The notes beneath the pieces were generated by a model. That model did no database searches. It was not told the DNA's origin and saw only the letters and a list, made by a program, of their open reading frames with translations. This document shows positions 1 to 7,055 of a stretch of DNA of 12,253 nt, one piece after another. This DNA is from Candidatus Omnitrophota bacterium (lineage in GTDB: Bacteria > Omnitrophota > Gorgyraeia > Gygaellales > Profunditerraquicolaceae), in assembly GCA_028717985.1 (NCBI GenBank), contig JAQUMS010000011.1, positions 1 through 12,253 of the forward strand. The letters are read 5' to 3'. The first letter of the stretch is position 1; every line of letters starts with the position of its first letter. Position numbers and translations under genes: made by a program.

Positions 1-1
1 A

Positions 2-388
2 GTTATTGTGGTCAGCCCAGGGGGGATATTGGCGTTAGCCGCTATATTGAGGGAGCAAATTATAAATATAGCTCAACTCAAGTTGACCAAATCGCAAAGA
101 GAAGAAGCCATAGAAAAGACTATGGAGTATTTACAAGGGGCAGAATTTAAGAATTCCCTGGAATTGGTTATAAGAAAAACCGTTGAAATGTACGAAGACC
201 TTAAAAAAGAATGCAACGACCATGTCAAAGGCTGGAAAAAAAGGTATGAATCCCTTAAAAGTGTGTATACGAATACGGCTCAGGTGCAAGGTAAAACAAC
301 AGCCTTGATATCAGGAAAGTTTGTGTCAATAAACGAGCATATAGAAGCAGAGCCGTTCCCGGCTCTACCTGATTTAACGAATGTATGA
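2..388 (+). CDS. C-terminal fragment of a DUF2130 protein (5' end outside the window)
   Basis: The reading frame is open from base 2, with no stop before the window edge, so the GTG at position 8 is most likely internal and this is the C-terminal 128 or so residues of a longer protein. The pattern fits the end of DUF2130 proteins: a short beta strand (VIVVSP), a helix resembling the family's ALREQII/VA segment, then YLQGAEFKNSLELVI, close to the conserved 'YLTGTEFRQRVEAIV' stretch, then a charged helix with a W-x3-YE core and a final NT...G turn. DUF2130 proteins are cytosolic, coiled-coil rich and of unproven function; a distant relation to RmuC-like nucleases is often suggested. The catalytic part, if any, lies upstream and cannot be judged. 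The recognition is from memory of the family, so RmuC itself remains an alternative, but the YLxGxEF segment favours DUF2130. Confidence 0.62.
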   Translation, partial: VIVVSPGGILALAAILREQIINIAQLKLTKSQREEAIEKTMEYLQGAEFKNSLELVIRKTVEMYEDLKKECNDHVKGWKKRYESLKSVYTNTAQVQGKTTALISGKFVSINEHIEAEPFPALPDLTNV

Positions 389-410
389 TATTCATTAGAA
401 ATTTAAGAGA

Positions 411-416
411 TATAAT
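411..416 (+). promoter_or_regulatory. Possible -10 box (TATAAT) upstream of the DUF4268 gene
   Basis: A perfect TATAAT hexamer lies in the AT-rich 92-bp gap between the DUF2130 stop and the next ATG. No good -35 hexamer is found at 16-18 bp upstream (the bases there read ATATTC), so this is only a weak promoter candidate in sequence that is AT-rich throughout. Confidence 0.2.
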
Positions 417-480
417 ACCTAATTCAAATTTTTGTAGCTAATAGATAATTGTGTTCCATAAAAGATGCGTGAGGTGAAAA

Positions 481-1413
481 ATGGTAGGAAGAATTGAAAA
501 AGTTAACCTTCGAGATGTTTGGAAGAAAGAGGCTAAGGATTTTACCGATTGGTTGTTTGATAACATAGAAGTGTTAGGGGAAGAACTTGATATTGATTTA
601 ACAACCATTGAAAAGGAGAAAAAGGTTGGGTCATTTTCTGCGGATATCATCGCCGAAGATGAAACTGGTCAGAAAGTTTTAATTGAGAATCAATTGGAGA
701 AGACGGATCATGACCATTTGGGGAAGATTTTGACATACGTGTCAAACCTTGACGCAAAAACTGCTATCTGGATATCAAGTAAACCACATCCAGAGCATGA
801 AAGAGCAATTGATTGGTTAAATGAAAGCGCGTCAGGAGCAAAGTTCTATTTAGTAAAAGTGGAAGCTTATAAAATAGGTAACTCTGAACCAGCTGCGAAA
901 TTTACCATTATAGCAGGGCCGAGTGAGCGGACCGAAGCTGTTGCTGAAGATAAGGAAGAACTTGCAGCGCGACATAAAAAGCGGTTGGAGTTTTGGAAAA
1001 TACTTTTAGAAAAAGCTAAAGGCAAGACGCCATTGCATTCGAATATCTCGACAACCATTTATCATTGGATAGGGGCAGGTTCTGGCCGAAGTGGTATGAC
1101 TTATAATTACGTAATAACTTACAAATACGGTTCTGTAGAACTTTATATTGATAGGGGGAAAAATTCGGGAATCGAAAGTAAGCAGATATTCGATGAGCTG
1201 TATTCACATAAAAAAGAAATAGAAGAAATTTTTGGTGCTAAATTAGAATGGGAAAGATTAAATGACAGTCGCGCTTCCCGAATTACTAAACGTTATAATT
1301 ATGCTGGATTAAATGATAAAGATAAATGGGATAAATTACAAGATGATATGATAACTGGAATGATGTGCCTTGAAAAAGCGCTTAAGAAATATCTCAATAA
1401 CCTAAAATTATAA
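481..1413 (+). CDS. DUF4268 protein with N-terminal PD-(D/E)XK nuclease-like domain
   Basis: The start is fixed by GAGGTG at 471-476, five bases before the ATG. Residues about 10-145 form an alpha/beta domain with the signature of a restriction-endonuclease-like fold: SAD at 53-55 followed after a hairpin by VLIENQL (E69-N70-Q71). D55 and E69-x-Q71 are then the likely metal-binding D and (E)xQ residues. A helix containing DHDHLGKILTYVSNL and the strand TAIWIS follow, as in many DUF4268 proteins. Residues about 160-305 correspond to the DUF4268 domain itself: a helix starting RLEFWKILLEKA, then strands around YNYVITY and VELYID. The family is common as single genes in accessory regions; its substrate is unknown and nuclease activity is inferred, not shown. 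No methyltransferase, helicase or specificity subunit is next to it, so it is not an evident part of a restriction system. The 310-residue length is normal. Confidence 0.82.
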   Translation: MVGRIEKVNLRDVWKKEAKDFTDWLFDNIEVLGEELDIDLTTIEKEKKVGSFSADIIAEDETGQKVLIENQLEKTDHDHLGKILTYVSNLDAKTAIWISSKPHPEHERAIDWLNESASGAKFYLVKVEAYKIGNSEPAAKFTIIAGPSERTEAVAEDKEELAARHKKRLEFWKILLEKAKGKTPLHSNISTTIYHWIGAGSGRSGMTYNYVITYKYGSVELYIDRGKNSGIESKQIFDELYSHKKEIEEIFGAKLEWERLNDSRASRITKRYNYAGLNDKDKWDKLQDDMITGMMCLEKALKKYLNNLKL

Positions 1414-1493
1414 TTTTTTGAAATTCCGATTACTCTAAGAGGATTCTAAATCTCAAAATTTTAAAATTGCAATAGACAAAGACAAAAAAGCAA

Positions 1494-2576
1494 ATGTCTT
1501 ACACAAAAAGACCTCAAAATTGTTGTTCATCCTGTGGCTATACTTGGTATCCTAGAGGGCATGAAGTCTCAACAAATTGTCCTAGATGCGGAGCAGAAAA
1601 AACTTATAACTTAGATGCAGCTATACAGGCATTTCAAACCAAAGTTATCCTTATTGTTTTGGGATCTCTATGTATTATTTTTATAGCCTATTATATAGTC
1701 TCTGGAATAATTAGCGCTTTTACATCGGTCTTTAATTTTGTTTTCTTAAAAGCTATACCTGAATTTCTCTCCCTTTTTTCTTTCCAAACCTCTTTATTAA
1801 TAATAGGCATCTCTTTAATTACTGTTCTTGGAATCTTACTTTCGGGAAGAAAATCTAAACAAAAATCGATTCCCTATAATTGGCGCAAGCATTTGCTTGG
1901 GATTAAAGATTGGATTGAACAGAGGCTATCGAGTAATCAAGAAAGCGTAAGCGATAATAATTTTCAGGAGCGGGTAGAAAAACAAGAAAGTTATAGCCAA
2001 GCTTTGTTGGTGCGTCAGGAATCAACAGAAGAGGTAGTGGAGCAAGATAACATAAACAAGAAGGCAATTTTTTTTAGTAACGATAATAAAATTATTAATT
2101 TGTTTTCTGAAAAAATAAGGGATAAGGGATATCTTTTGGTAGTACAACCTTTAGAAAATCTGTATCTAGAACATTTACTTAATCAGGAATTCCCTATAAT
2201 AATTATTGATAATCAAGATGCGAATCTCGAAAGATTAGAAAAAATACAAGTCGTAAGAAACCAAGGGTTGAAAAAAGGGAAAAGAACAGATTTCTTTTTT
2301 ATTGTTCGATATTTTGAAAGAGATACAAAGAGTGAAAAAATTGTTCTTGAGGATTTAAGTGGCGCTTTATTTAATTATGCTTGGGATCTTCAGTGGAGAG
2401 CAGGGGAAGGAAAAGATAGAGTAATAAGTTATGATCAGATATTATTGGCGTATAAGAAAGCAGCAGAAGAAGGCTCAGAGAAAGCCAAACAGTGGCTTAA
2501 AGAACAGAATGTGCCAGAAATTCCAACAAATAGGCTTTGGCGAGAACCTTATTTTTTGCGTCAAATAAATAACTGA
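1494..2576 (+). CDS. Zinc-ribbon, two-helix membrane protein with receiver-like C-terminal half
   Basis: I do not recognise this gene as a named family. The N-terminus has two CxxC knuckles (C11-x2-C14 and C29-x2-C32, with a Trp and Gly-Arg between them), a typical zinc ribbon. Two hydrophobic helices follow at about 49-72 and 100-117, with a less regular hydrophobic stretch at 74-97. A polar linker (about 120-188) leads to an alpha/beta unit: strand KAIFFSN (190-196), strand EFPIIIIDN (232-240) and strand DFFFIV (266-271). This resembles a degenerate response-regulator receiver fold, D239 being roughly where the phosphoacceptor would be. The end (316-336, ILLAYKKAAEEGSEKAKQWL) resembles one Sel1/TPR-like repeat. 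The start codon is the first in-frame ATG after a TAG at 1473-1475 but has no clear Shine-Dalgarno. The gene is visibly more AT-rich than the right half of the window. The domain calls are by eye; reality as a gene is likely given length and domain logic. Confidence 0.7.
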   Translation: MSYTKRPQNCCSSCGYTWYPRGHEVSTNCPRCGAEKTYNLDAAIQAFQTKVILIVLGSLCIIFIAYYIVSGIISAFTSVFNFVFLKAIPEFLSLFSFQTSLLIIGISLITVLGILLSGRKSKQKSIPYNWRKHLLGIKDWIEQRLSSNQESVSDNNFQERVEKQESYSQALLVRQESTEEVVEQDNINKKAIFFSNDNKIINLFSEKIRDKGYLLVVQPLENLYLEHLLNQEFPIIIIDNQDANLERLEKIQVVRNQGLKKGKRTDFFFIVRYFERDTKSEKIVLEDLSGALFNYAWDLQWRAGEGKDRVISYDQILLAYKKAAEEGSEKAKQWLKEQNVPEIPTNRLWREPYFLRQINN

Positions 2577-2780
2577 TTTATTGAGAAAAGATGTTCCTCT
2601 TTTTTGGAGGATGAATTTTTCTGCGGTAAATAAAACATTTTTGCAGATGAAGGAGAATTTTCGAAATCTGGGTACACATGACCAATTCCTTAATATTCTT
2701 GTGGTAAAAAGCCTAATAAGGAAACTGATCAGAATAAGGTGTCACAGTATAAAATTGAAAACAAAGTAGACAGAGGTTTT
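2577..2780. other. Gene-free spacer before the flavoprotein gene
   Basis: This AT-rich 204-bp gap holds a TTG-initiated open frame (2581-2769) that looks like non-coding sequence: no ribosome site, no domain, unusual composition. A small TCCTC/GAGGA hairpin (2595-2611) is too weak to call a terminator. No convincing promoter for the flavoprotein-Roco pair was found, although one is expected here. Confidence 0.5.
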
Positions 2781-3377
2781 ATGCCCAAGAAAATACTGGT
2801 GATTTCAGGAAGTCCTAAGAAAGACGGCAATACCGTAACACTCGTTGATTGGTTTGCCGAAGGCGCCCGCTTAAAAGGCGCTCAGGTTGAAATTGTTTTA
2901 ACAGCTTCCCTTAAGTACAAATCCACCGGTTGTATATCCTGCAGAGTCTGCCAGAAAATTGATACGTATGAATGTGTTGTTGATGATGACGCAAAGCCTG
3001 TTTTGAAAAAGATGGCAGAGGTTGATGTGATAGTAATGGTTACGCCGCTTTATTTTTTCTCAATGAGCGCCCAGCTTAAACTTGTTTTTGACCGGATGTT
3101 CTCCCTTTATAAATGGGATAATGAAGTAGGGACAATGAAAACTCCGTTAAAAGGGAAAAAGCTTGTTTTAATAGCCAGCGCGTATGAAAATATAGGCTTG
3201 GATGCTCTTGAGAAGCCGTTTGCTTTAACCGCGGATTACACGGGGATGGAGTTTGAATCTTTGTTGGTTCCTAACGCGGGTGTTTCCGGTGAGATCAAGA
3301 ATAAACCGGGCATCAGAGAGAAGACTGTTGCGTTAGGGGAAAAGATTGCATCTGCTATCAAGGAGAAAGCCCAATGA
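2781..3377 (+). CDS. Flavodoxin-fold NAD(P)H-dependent FMN oxidoreductase with Isf-like Cys cluster
   Basis: The start is set at the ATG at 2781, not the GTG at 2739, because AGAGG (2772-2776) precedes it and because MPKKILVISGSPKKDGNT is exactly how the family begins; this gives 198 residues. SGSPKKDGNT (9-18) is the FMN phosphate-binding loop and TPLYFFSMSAQLK (88-100) the second flavin-contacting segment. Cysteines C51, C54, C57 and C65 form CX2CX2CX7C followed by VVDDD, the compact arrangement of iron-sulfur flavoproteins (Isf) and related enzymes, which could hold a [4Fe-4S] cluster. The protein should be a cytosolic electron-transfer flavoprotein or quinone/metal reductase; the physiological substrate cannot be read. 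Its TGA overlaps the ATG of the Roco gene (ATGA at 3374-3377), indicating translational coupling. The 204-bp gap on its left has no supportable gene. Confidence 0.88.
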   Translation: MPKKILVISGSPKKDGNTVTLVDWFAEGARLKGAQVEIVLTASLKYKSTGCISCRVCQKIDTYECVVDDDAKPVLKKMAEVDVIVMVTPLYFFSMSAQLKLVFDRMFSLYKWDNEVGTMKTPLKGKKLVLIASAYENIGLDALEKPFALTADYTGMEFESLLVPNAGVSGEIKNKPGIREKTVALGEKIASAIKEKAQ

Positions 3378-6232
3378 TGATGATTCCAAGCAATTTACTT
3401 CAGCCGCGGGAAGTGCTTGAGAGAATAAATAAGGCAAAAAGGGATAGTGCCAAAGAACTTGACCTTAGCTCTACCGGGTTATCCGGTATTCCTCCGGAGG
3501 TGTTTGATCTGGAGCAGTTAGAGGTTTTGCGCCTATCTAATAATCGTATAGAGCAGATCCCAAAGTTAATTCTCAGGTTGCGTAATTTGAAACTGTTGGA
3601 TCTCATGGGGAATCGTCTACCTATCTTGCCTGAAGAGATCGGACAGTTATCTCAATTATCGGTCCTCAATGTAGCTGGTAATGAATATGAATCATTACCG
3701 CGTTGGATCTTTAACCTTCCTAATCTCACGACTCTTCATGTGGGTAATTATCGTTTGCAGAATGTGCCGGATTGGATCGGGGAAATGAATAATTTGACGT
3801 CATTGTCTCTTGTCGGATGCGGCTTAACGGAAATTCCCTCATGGCTCGCGCAGTTGAAAGAGTTAAGAACGCTTAATTTAGGCGGGAACGATCTGACAGA
3901 ATTGCCGGAGTGGTTTTTTGAGATGAATAATTTGGTAAGGCTTACGTTGAACGCTAATCGCCTGACGAATATTCCGGTTTCTATCAGCAAATTGCAGAAT
4001 TTAGAAGAATTCCTTGTATGGGTAAATCAACTGGAACAGGTTCCTGATAGTATCTCTCAATTGAAAAAGTTAACGCATCTTGATCTGGGAGGGAACAAGT
4101 TAACACATATACCGGATTCAATCCGTGAATTGCGTAATTTAACGCATTTAAGCTTAGGCAATAATTTATTTACTTCTATTCCAGAGTGTATTTACGATTT
4201 GACGGCTTTGGAACATTTGTCATTGGATAATGCTACATCCTGGGCATGGTACAACGGACTTAAACAGGGAGAATTTTCGAACCGGAACAAGATAGAGGAA
4301 TTATCGTCTCAAATATCCCGTTTATCAGGTTTGCAGAGGTTGAATCTGGATGATAATCCTGTTAAACTTCCTCCCCTGGAAATCGTGGCAAAAGGCCCTG
4401 AATTTATCAGGAATTATTTCCGCCAGTTGGAAGTTAAAGGTACTGATTATTTGTTTGAGGCAAAGTTGTTGATAGTCGGTGAGGGCGGGGCGGGCAAGAC
4501 AACCCTTGCGAAAAAGATTGAGAACCCGGAATATCAGCTGAGGCCTGAGGCTACAACACAGGGGATAGACGTTATCCGCTGGAGTTTTCCTATGGATAAC
4601 GGGAAAACGTTCTGGGTCAGTATTTGGGATTTTGGCGGACAGGAGATTTATCATGCCACACACCAGTTTTTTCTGACCAAGCGTTCGTTATACGCGCTGG
4701 TGGGCGATATGCGCAGTGAGGATACGAATTTTTATTACTGGCTGCATGTTGTCGAATTATTGAGCGATAACAGCCCGTTGATGATCCTTAAAAATGAAAA
4801 ACAGGACCGCACGCGAGAAATAAATGAAGAAGTACATAAATTCACAAACCTTAAAGAGATTCTGTCGGTTAATCTTGCCAAGAACCGCGGGTTGGATAAG
4901 GTTATAGATACGATCAAGCATCATGTTCATTTATTACCGCATGTCGGTACGCCTTTGCCAAAGACCTGGGTAATGGTTCGTAAGGAACTTGAAGAGAGTA
5001 AGGAAAATTATATTAGTCTGGACAGCTATTTTGCCATATGCAAAAAGCACGGATTTACAGAGGAAAAAGATAAGCTTCAATTGAGCAGTTATTTTCATGA
5101 TCTGGGTGTATTCCTTCATTTTCAGGAGGATCCGCTTTTAAAGAAGATCGTAATACTGAAGCCAAAATGGGCCACGGGAGCGGTATATAAGGTATTAGAT
5201 AACAAGAAAGTGAGGCAGAGTAAGGGGTGTTTTGAAAAGTCGGACCTGAAAATTATCTGGAGCGACCCGCAATACAGCGATATGCTGGATGAATTGCTTA
5301 AATTGATGATGAATTTCAAGTTGTGTTACGAAATTGCCGGGCATTCCGGAGTTTATATCGCTCCCCAGCTTCTGTCTGAAAAGCAACCCGCGTATGACTG
5401 GGATGAAGAGCATAATCTAATCCTTAAATATACGTATGAATTTATGCCCAAAGGGATCATTACACGGTTTATAGTGGCTATGCATGATCTGATAGTAGGC
5501 CGCAATTGTGTTTGGAAGAACGGCGTTGTCCTTGAGAAAGATGAAACAAAAATGGAAGTTATCGAGTATTACGGTAAACGGGAATTACAAATCCGTATCG
5601 AGGGCAAGTACAGAAGAAAATGGATGACGATCGTAACCTATGAATTAGATAATATCCACGCTTCCTACAAGCGATTAAAATATAACAAATTAGTTCCGTG
5701 TATCTGCTCTCGTTGTCTTAACAGCCAGGATCCATATTTTTATTCTTTCGATGTGCTGCAGCGGTTTTCAGCTACCAGACAGGATAAAATACAATGTTAT
5801 TTAAGCTATCAGATGGTTGACGTTAGAAGTCTGCTTGATGGTATTGTAGAGAAAGTCCAACCGTTTGATAAAAAGAAGAATAATCGTATAATATTTACCG
5901 CGCCTGTGGATAAGGTTGTTGTCCAAAACATAGAAGGAGGATATAATCCTATGGATATCCAGCAGAATGAAAAAATCAGGAGTTCTTGGGCAAATGGGCT
6001 GTTTTATCTTTTTACTTTCGTGGTGGTAATTTTTTCTCTGGGGTTTCTGGCAGGAAAGGTGCCGTTTTATACGTTGGCTTTGGTTATAATCGCAGGTATC
6101 CTTTTTGTTCCTTTGATCGGTGCTCTGCAGTTACGACAGGACCAGAGATTGTCTGAAAAATCGTTTATGGAACTGGTGAAGATTGTTATTCGCCAGATAC
6201 CTTTTATCGGGCGTTTCGCGAAGCAAAAATAG
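3374..6232 (+). CDS. Roco-family LRR-GTPase with C-terminal two-helix membrane module
   Basis: This 952-residue protein has, in order: leucine-rich repeats at about 28-341, including ten back-to-back repeats of exactly 23 residues at 49-278 (LxxLxLxxNxLxxIPxxIxxLxN type), a degenerate insert at 279-319 and a closing repeat; a Roc GTPase domain at about 362-525 with P-loop GEGGAGKTT (369-377), switch II DFGGQE (419-424) and a variant guanine motif NEKQD (474-478) in place of NKxD; a COR region from about 530; and a small CxCx2C knuckle (C776, C778, C781, with C808 downstream) found in many bacterial Roco proteins. It ends with two hydrophobic helices at about 874-893 and 898-917 plus a short basic tail. 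Roco proteins are GTP-regulated dimers; the LRRs probably sense a ligand and the terminal helices would place the protein at, or drive it into, the membrane. The start follows AAGGAG (3360-3365); three tandem ATGs (3374, 3377, 3380) make the exact initiator uncertain. No kinase or TIR domain is present. Confidence 0.93.
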   Translation: MMMIPSNLLQPREVLERINKAKRDSAKELDLSSTGLSGIPPEVFDLEQLEVLRLSNNRIEQIPKLILRLRNLKLLDLMGNRLPILPEEIGQLSQLSVLNVAGNEYESLPRWIFNLPNLTTLHVGNYRLQNVPDWIGEMNNLTSLSLVGCGLTEIPSWLAQLKELRTLNLGGNDLTELPEWFFEMNNLVRLTLNANRLTNIPVSISKLQNLEEFLVWVNQLEQVPDSISQLKKLTHLDLGGNKLTHIPDSIRELRNLTHLSLGNNLFTSIPECIYDLTALEHLSLDNATSWAWYNGLKQGEFSNRNKIEELSSQISRLSGLQRLNLDDNPVKLPPLEIVAKGPEFIRNYFRQLEVKGTDYLFEAKLLIVGEGGAGKTTLAKKIENPEYQLRPEATTQGIDVIRWSFPMDNGKTFWVSIWDFGGQEIYHATHQFFLTKRSLYALVGDMRSEDTNFYYWLHVVELLSDNSPLMILKNEKQDRTREINEEVHKFTNLKEILSVNLAKNRGLDKVIDTIKHHVHLLPHVGTPLPKTWVMVRKELEESKENYISLDSYFAICKKHGFTEEKDKLQLSSYFHDLGVFLHFQEDPLLKKIVILKPKWATGAVYKVLDNKKVRQSKGCFEKSDLKIIWSDPQYSDMLDELLKLMMNFKLCYEIAGHSGVYIAPQLLSEKQPAYDWDEEHNLILKYTYEFMPKGIITRFIVAMHDLIVGRNCVWKNGVVLEKDETKMEVIEYYGKRELQIRIEGKYRRKWMTIVTYELDNIHASYKRLKYNKLVPCICSRCLNSQDPYFYSFDVLQRFSATRQDKIQCYLSYQMVDVRSLLDGIVEKVQPFDKKKNNRIIFTAPVDKVVVQNIEGGYNPMDIQQNEKIRSSWANGLFYLFTFVVVIFSLGFLAGKVPFYTLALVIIAGILFVPLIGALQLRQDQRLSEKSFMELVKIVIRQIPFIGRFAKQK

Positions 6233-6243
6233 AGGTGTTTTTC

Positions 6244-6277
6244 TTGACAATAGTTAGCATATATGCTAACTTATATA
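6244..6277 (+). promoter_or_regulatory. Promoter with embedded operator of the toxin-antitoxin operon
   Basis: A perfect -35 hexamer TTGACA lies at 6244-6249. The best -10 at 17-bp spacing is the weak TAACTT (6267-6272); TATATA at 6272-6277 is better in bases but 22 bp away. The 18-bp perfect palindrome GTTAGCATATATGCTAAC (6253-6270) fills the spacer, where a bound dimer would block RNA polymerase. The likely binder is the XRE antitoxin encoded at 6681, by analogy with HigBA autoregulation. Confidence 0.7.
6253..6270. repeat. 18-bp perfect palindrome (putative operator)
   Basis: GTTAGCATATATGCTAAC is its own reverse complement over all 18 bases. The position between -35 and -10 of the toxin-antitoxin promoter and the adjacent XRE gene make it the probable operator. 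Confidence 0.78.
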
Positions 6278-6288
6278 TAAGGTGATGT

Positions 6289-6694
6289 GTGTCAATTCCC
6301 CAAAAAGAACAGTACATTTTTTATCAAGGCGAGAAATTTCAGGTAGAATTTTATTTTACTGAAGCAGGAAAGATGCCCGCTAAAGAATGTTTGGAAGAGG
6401 CGGATTTAGATATAAAAGTCAAGCTGGCGGCTCTGGTAAAATATAGCAGAGCAGGGTAAGATTTTCGATATAACAAAATTTAGAGTGGTAGATCCTGAGG
6501 AAAAAATCTATGAGTTTAAGCCCTTGCAATATCGGTTTTTTAATTTTTTCTGTGAAGGAAGAAAAATAATCATTTCTAATGGGTATATCAAAAAATCTCA
6601 AAAGGTGAGCGTTAAAGATTTAGAAAGAGCAAGAGCTATAAAAAAAGATTATACTTACAGGGTAAAAGGGGGTACTTATTATGAGAAAGAATAA
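6289..6694 (+). pseudogene. HigB/Gp49-type RelE-superfamily toxin, frameshifted
   Basis: The toxin lies in two frames. The first part runs from GTG at 6289 (AAGGTG at 6279-6284 as ribosome site) and reads through ...LAALVKY before hitting TAA at 6457-6459. The second frame picks up exactly there, with IAEQGKIFDITKFR and later KIYEFKPLQYRFFNFF...GRKIIISNGYIKKSQK, and ends at TAA 6692-6694. Joined at about 6443, the product would be about 135 residues with the Gp49/HigB pattern: N-terminal helices, K-(I)YEF-x-RFF core, basic KKSQK near the end. The sequence AAATATAGCAG would encode KYIAE if one TA pair were added, so a 2-bp loss in a short TA repeat explains the break. HigB-like toxins cleave mRNA at the ribosome. 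As written it cannot give an active enzyme unless frameshifting occurs; a base-call or assembly error is the other explanation. Confidence 0.82.
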
Positions 6695-7001
6695 AACATA
6701 TATGGATAAGTTGTTGACTGAAAAAGGTTTTCGGGTAAAGTTTGATCAGGAATATCAAAATCTTTGTATTGCAGAGCAGATTGCCCAGGCGCGACATCAC
6801 GCGCATTTAACTCAATCTGACTTGGCTAAACGTATTAATACTACTAAATCGGCAATTTCTCGTTATGAGAATGCTGGGTACAATAAGTATGGGGTTGCGC
6901 TTCTATCTAGGATTGCCAAAGCCTGTGGAGCAGATTTAAAAATAAATTTTGTTTGTCGTGAATCACGAAAAAAATATCAAAAAGCTTTAAAATTAAAGTG
7001 A
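6681..7001 (+). CDS. XRE-family (HigA-like) antitoxin
   Basis: This is a 106-residue protein with a Cro/C1-type helix-turn-helix at about 31-88 (AEQIAQARHHAHLTQSDLAK, then TTKSAISRYENA as recognition helix and following turn). The gene overlaps the end of the toxin frame by 14 bp and has AAGGGGGT at 6664-6671 as ribosome site; a second ATG at 6702 is possible, but the first is better placed for coupled translation. Toxin-first order and the XRE partner mark a HigBA-type module. The antitoxin should neutralise the toxin by binding and repress the operon through the palindrome at 6253-6270. Its reading frame is intact although the toxin is broken, so it may now serve only as an autoregulator or may protect against related toxins elsewhere. 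The tail (RKKYQKALKLK) is basic. Confidence 0.88.
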   Translation: MRKNKTYMDKLLTEKGFRVKFDQEYQNLCIAEQIAQARHHAHLTQSDLAKRINTTKSAISRYENAGYNKYGVALLSRIAKACGADLKINFVCRESRKKYQKALKLK

Positions 7002-7055
7002 CAGGTGTGTTTATATCTCATTTGAGCTGCAAAAAAGGATGATTTTTTACTTATT

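Noticed and set aside
2595..2611. TCCTC/GAGGA hairpin after the zinc-ribbon protein gene
   Set aside because: Only 5 bp with the T-run in the loop, not after the stem; not a terminator.
2581..2769. TTG-initiated open frame of 62 codons
   Set aside because: No ribosome site, no recognisable domain, composition like spacer; its 3' end also runs over the upstream region of the flavoprotein gene.
2739..2780. Upstream GTG start giving 14 extra residues on the flavoprotein
   Set aside because: The family begins with the strand KKILVISGSP right after the ATG at 2781, and that ATG has a proper ribosome site.
3519..4210. 69-bp DNA periodicity that could suggest a tandem repeat
   Set aside because: It reflects ten 23-residue leucine-rich repeats at protein level; the units are diverged at DNA level, so it is not a satellite or CRISPR-like array.
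6485..6694. A separate small gene starting at GTG 6485
   Set aside because: It is the second half of the frameshifted toxin; the preceding in-frame codons back to 6443 continue the toxin family pattern.
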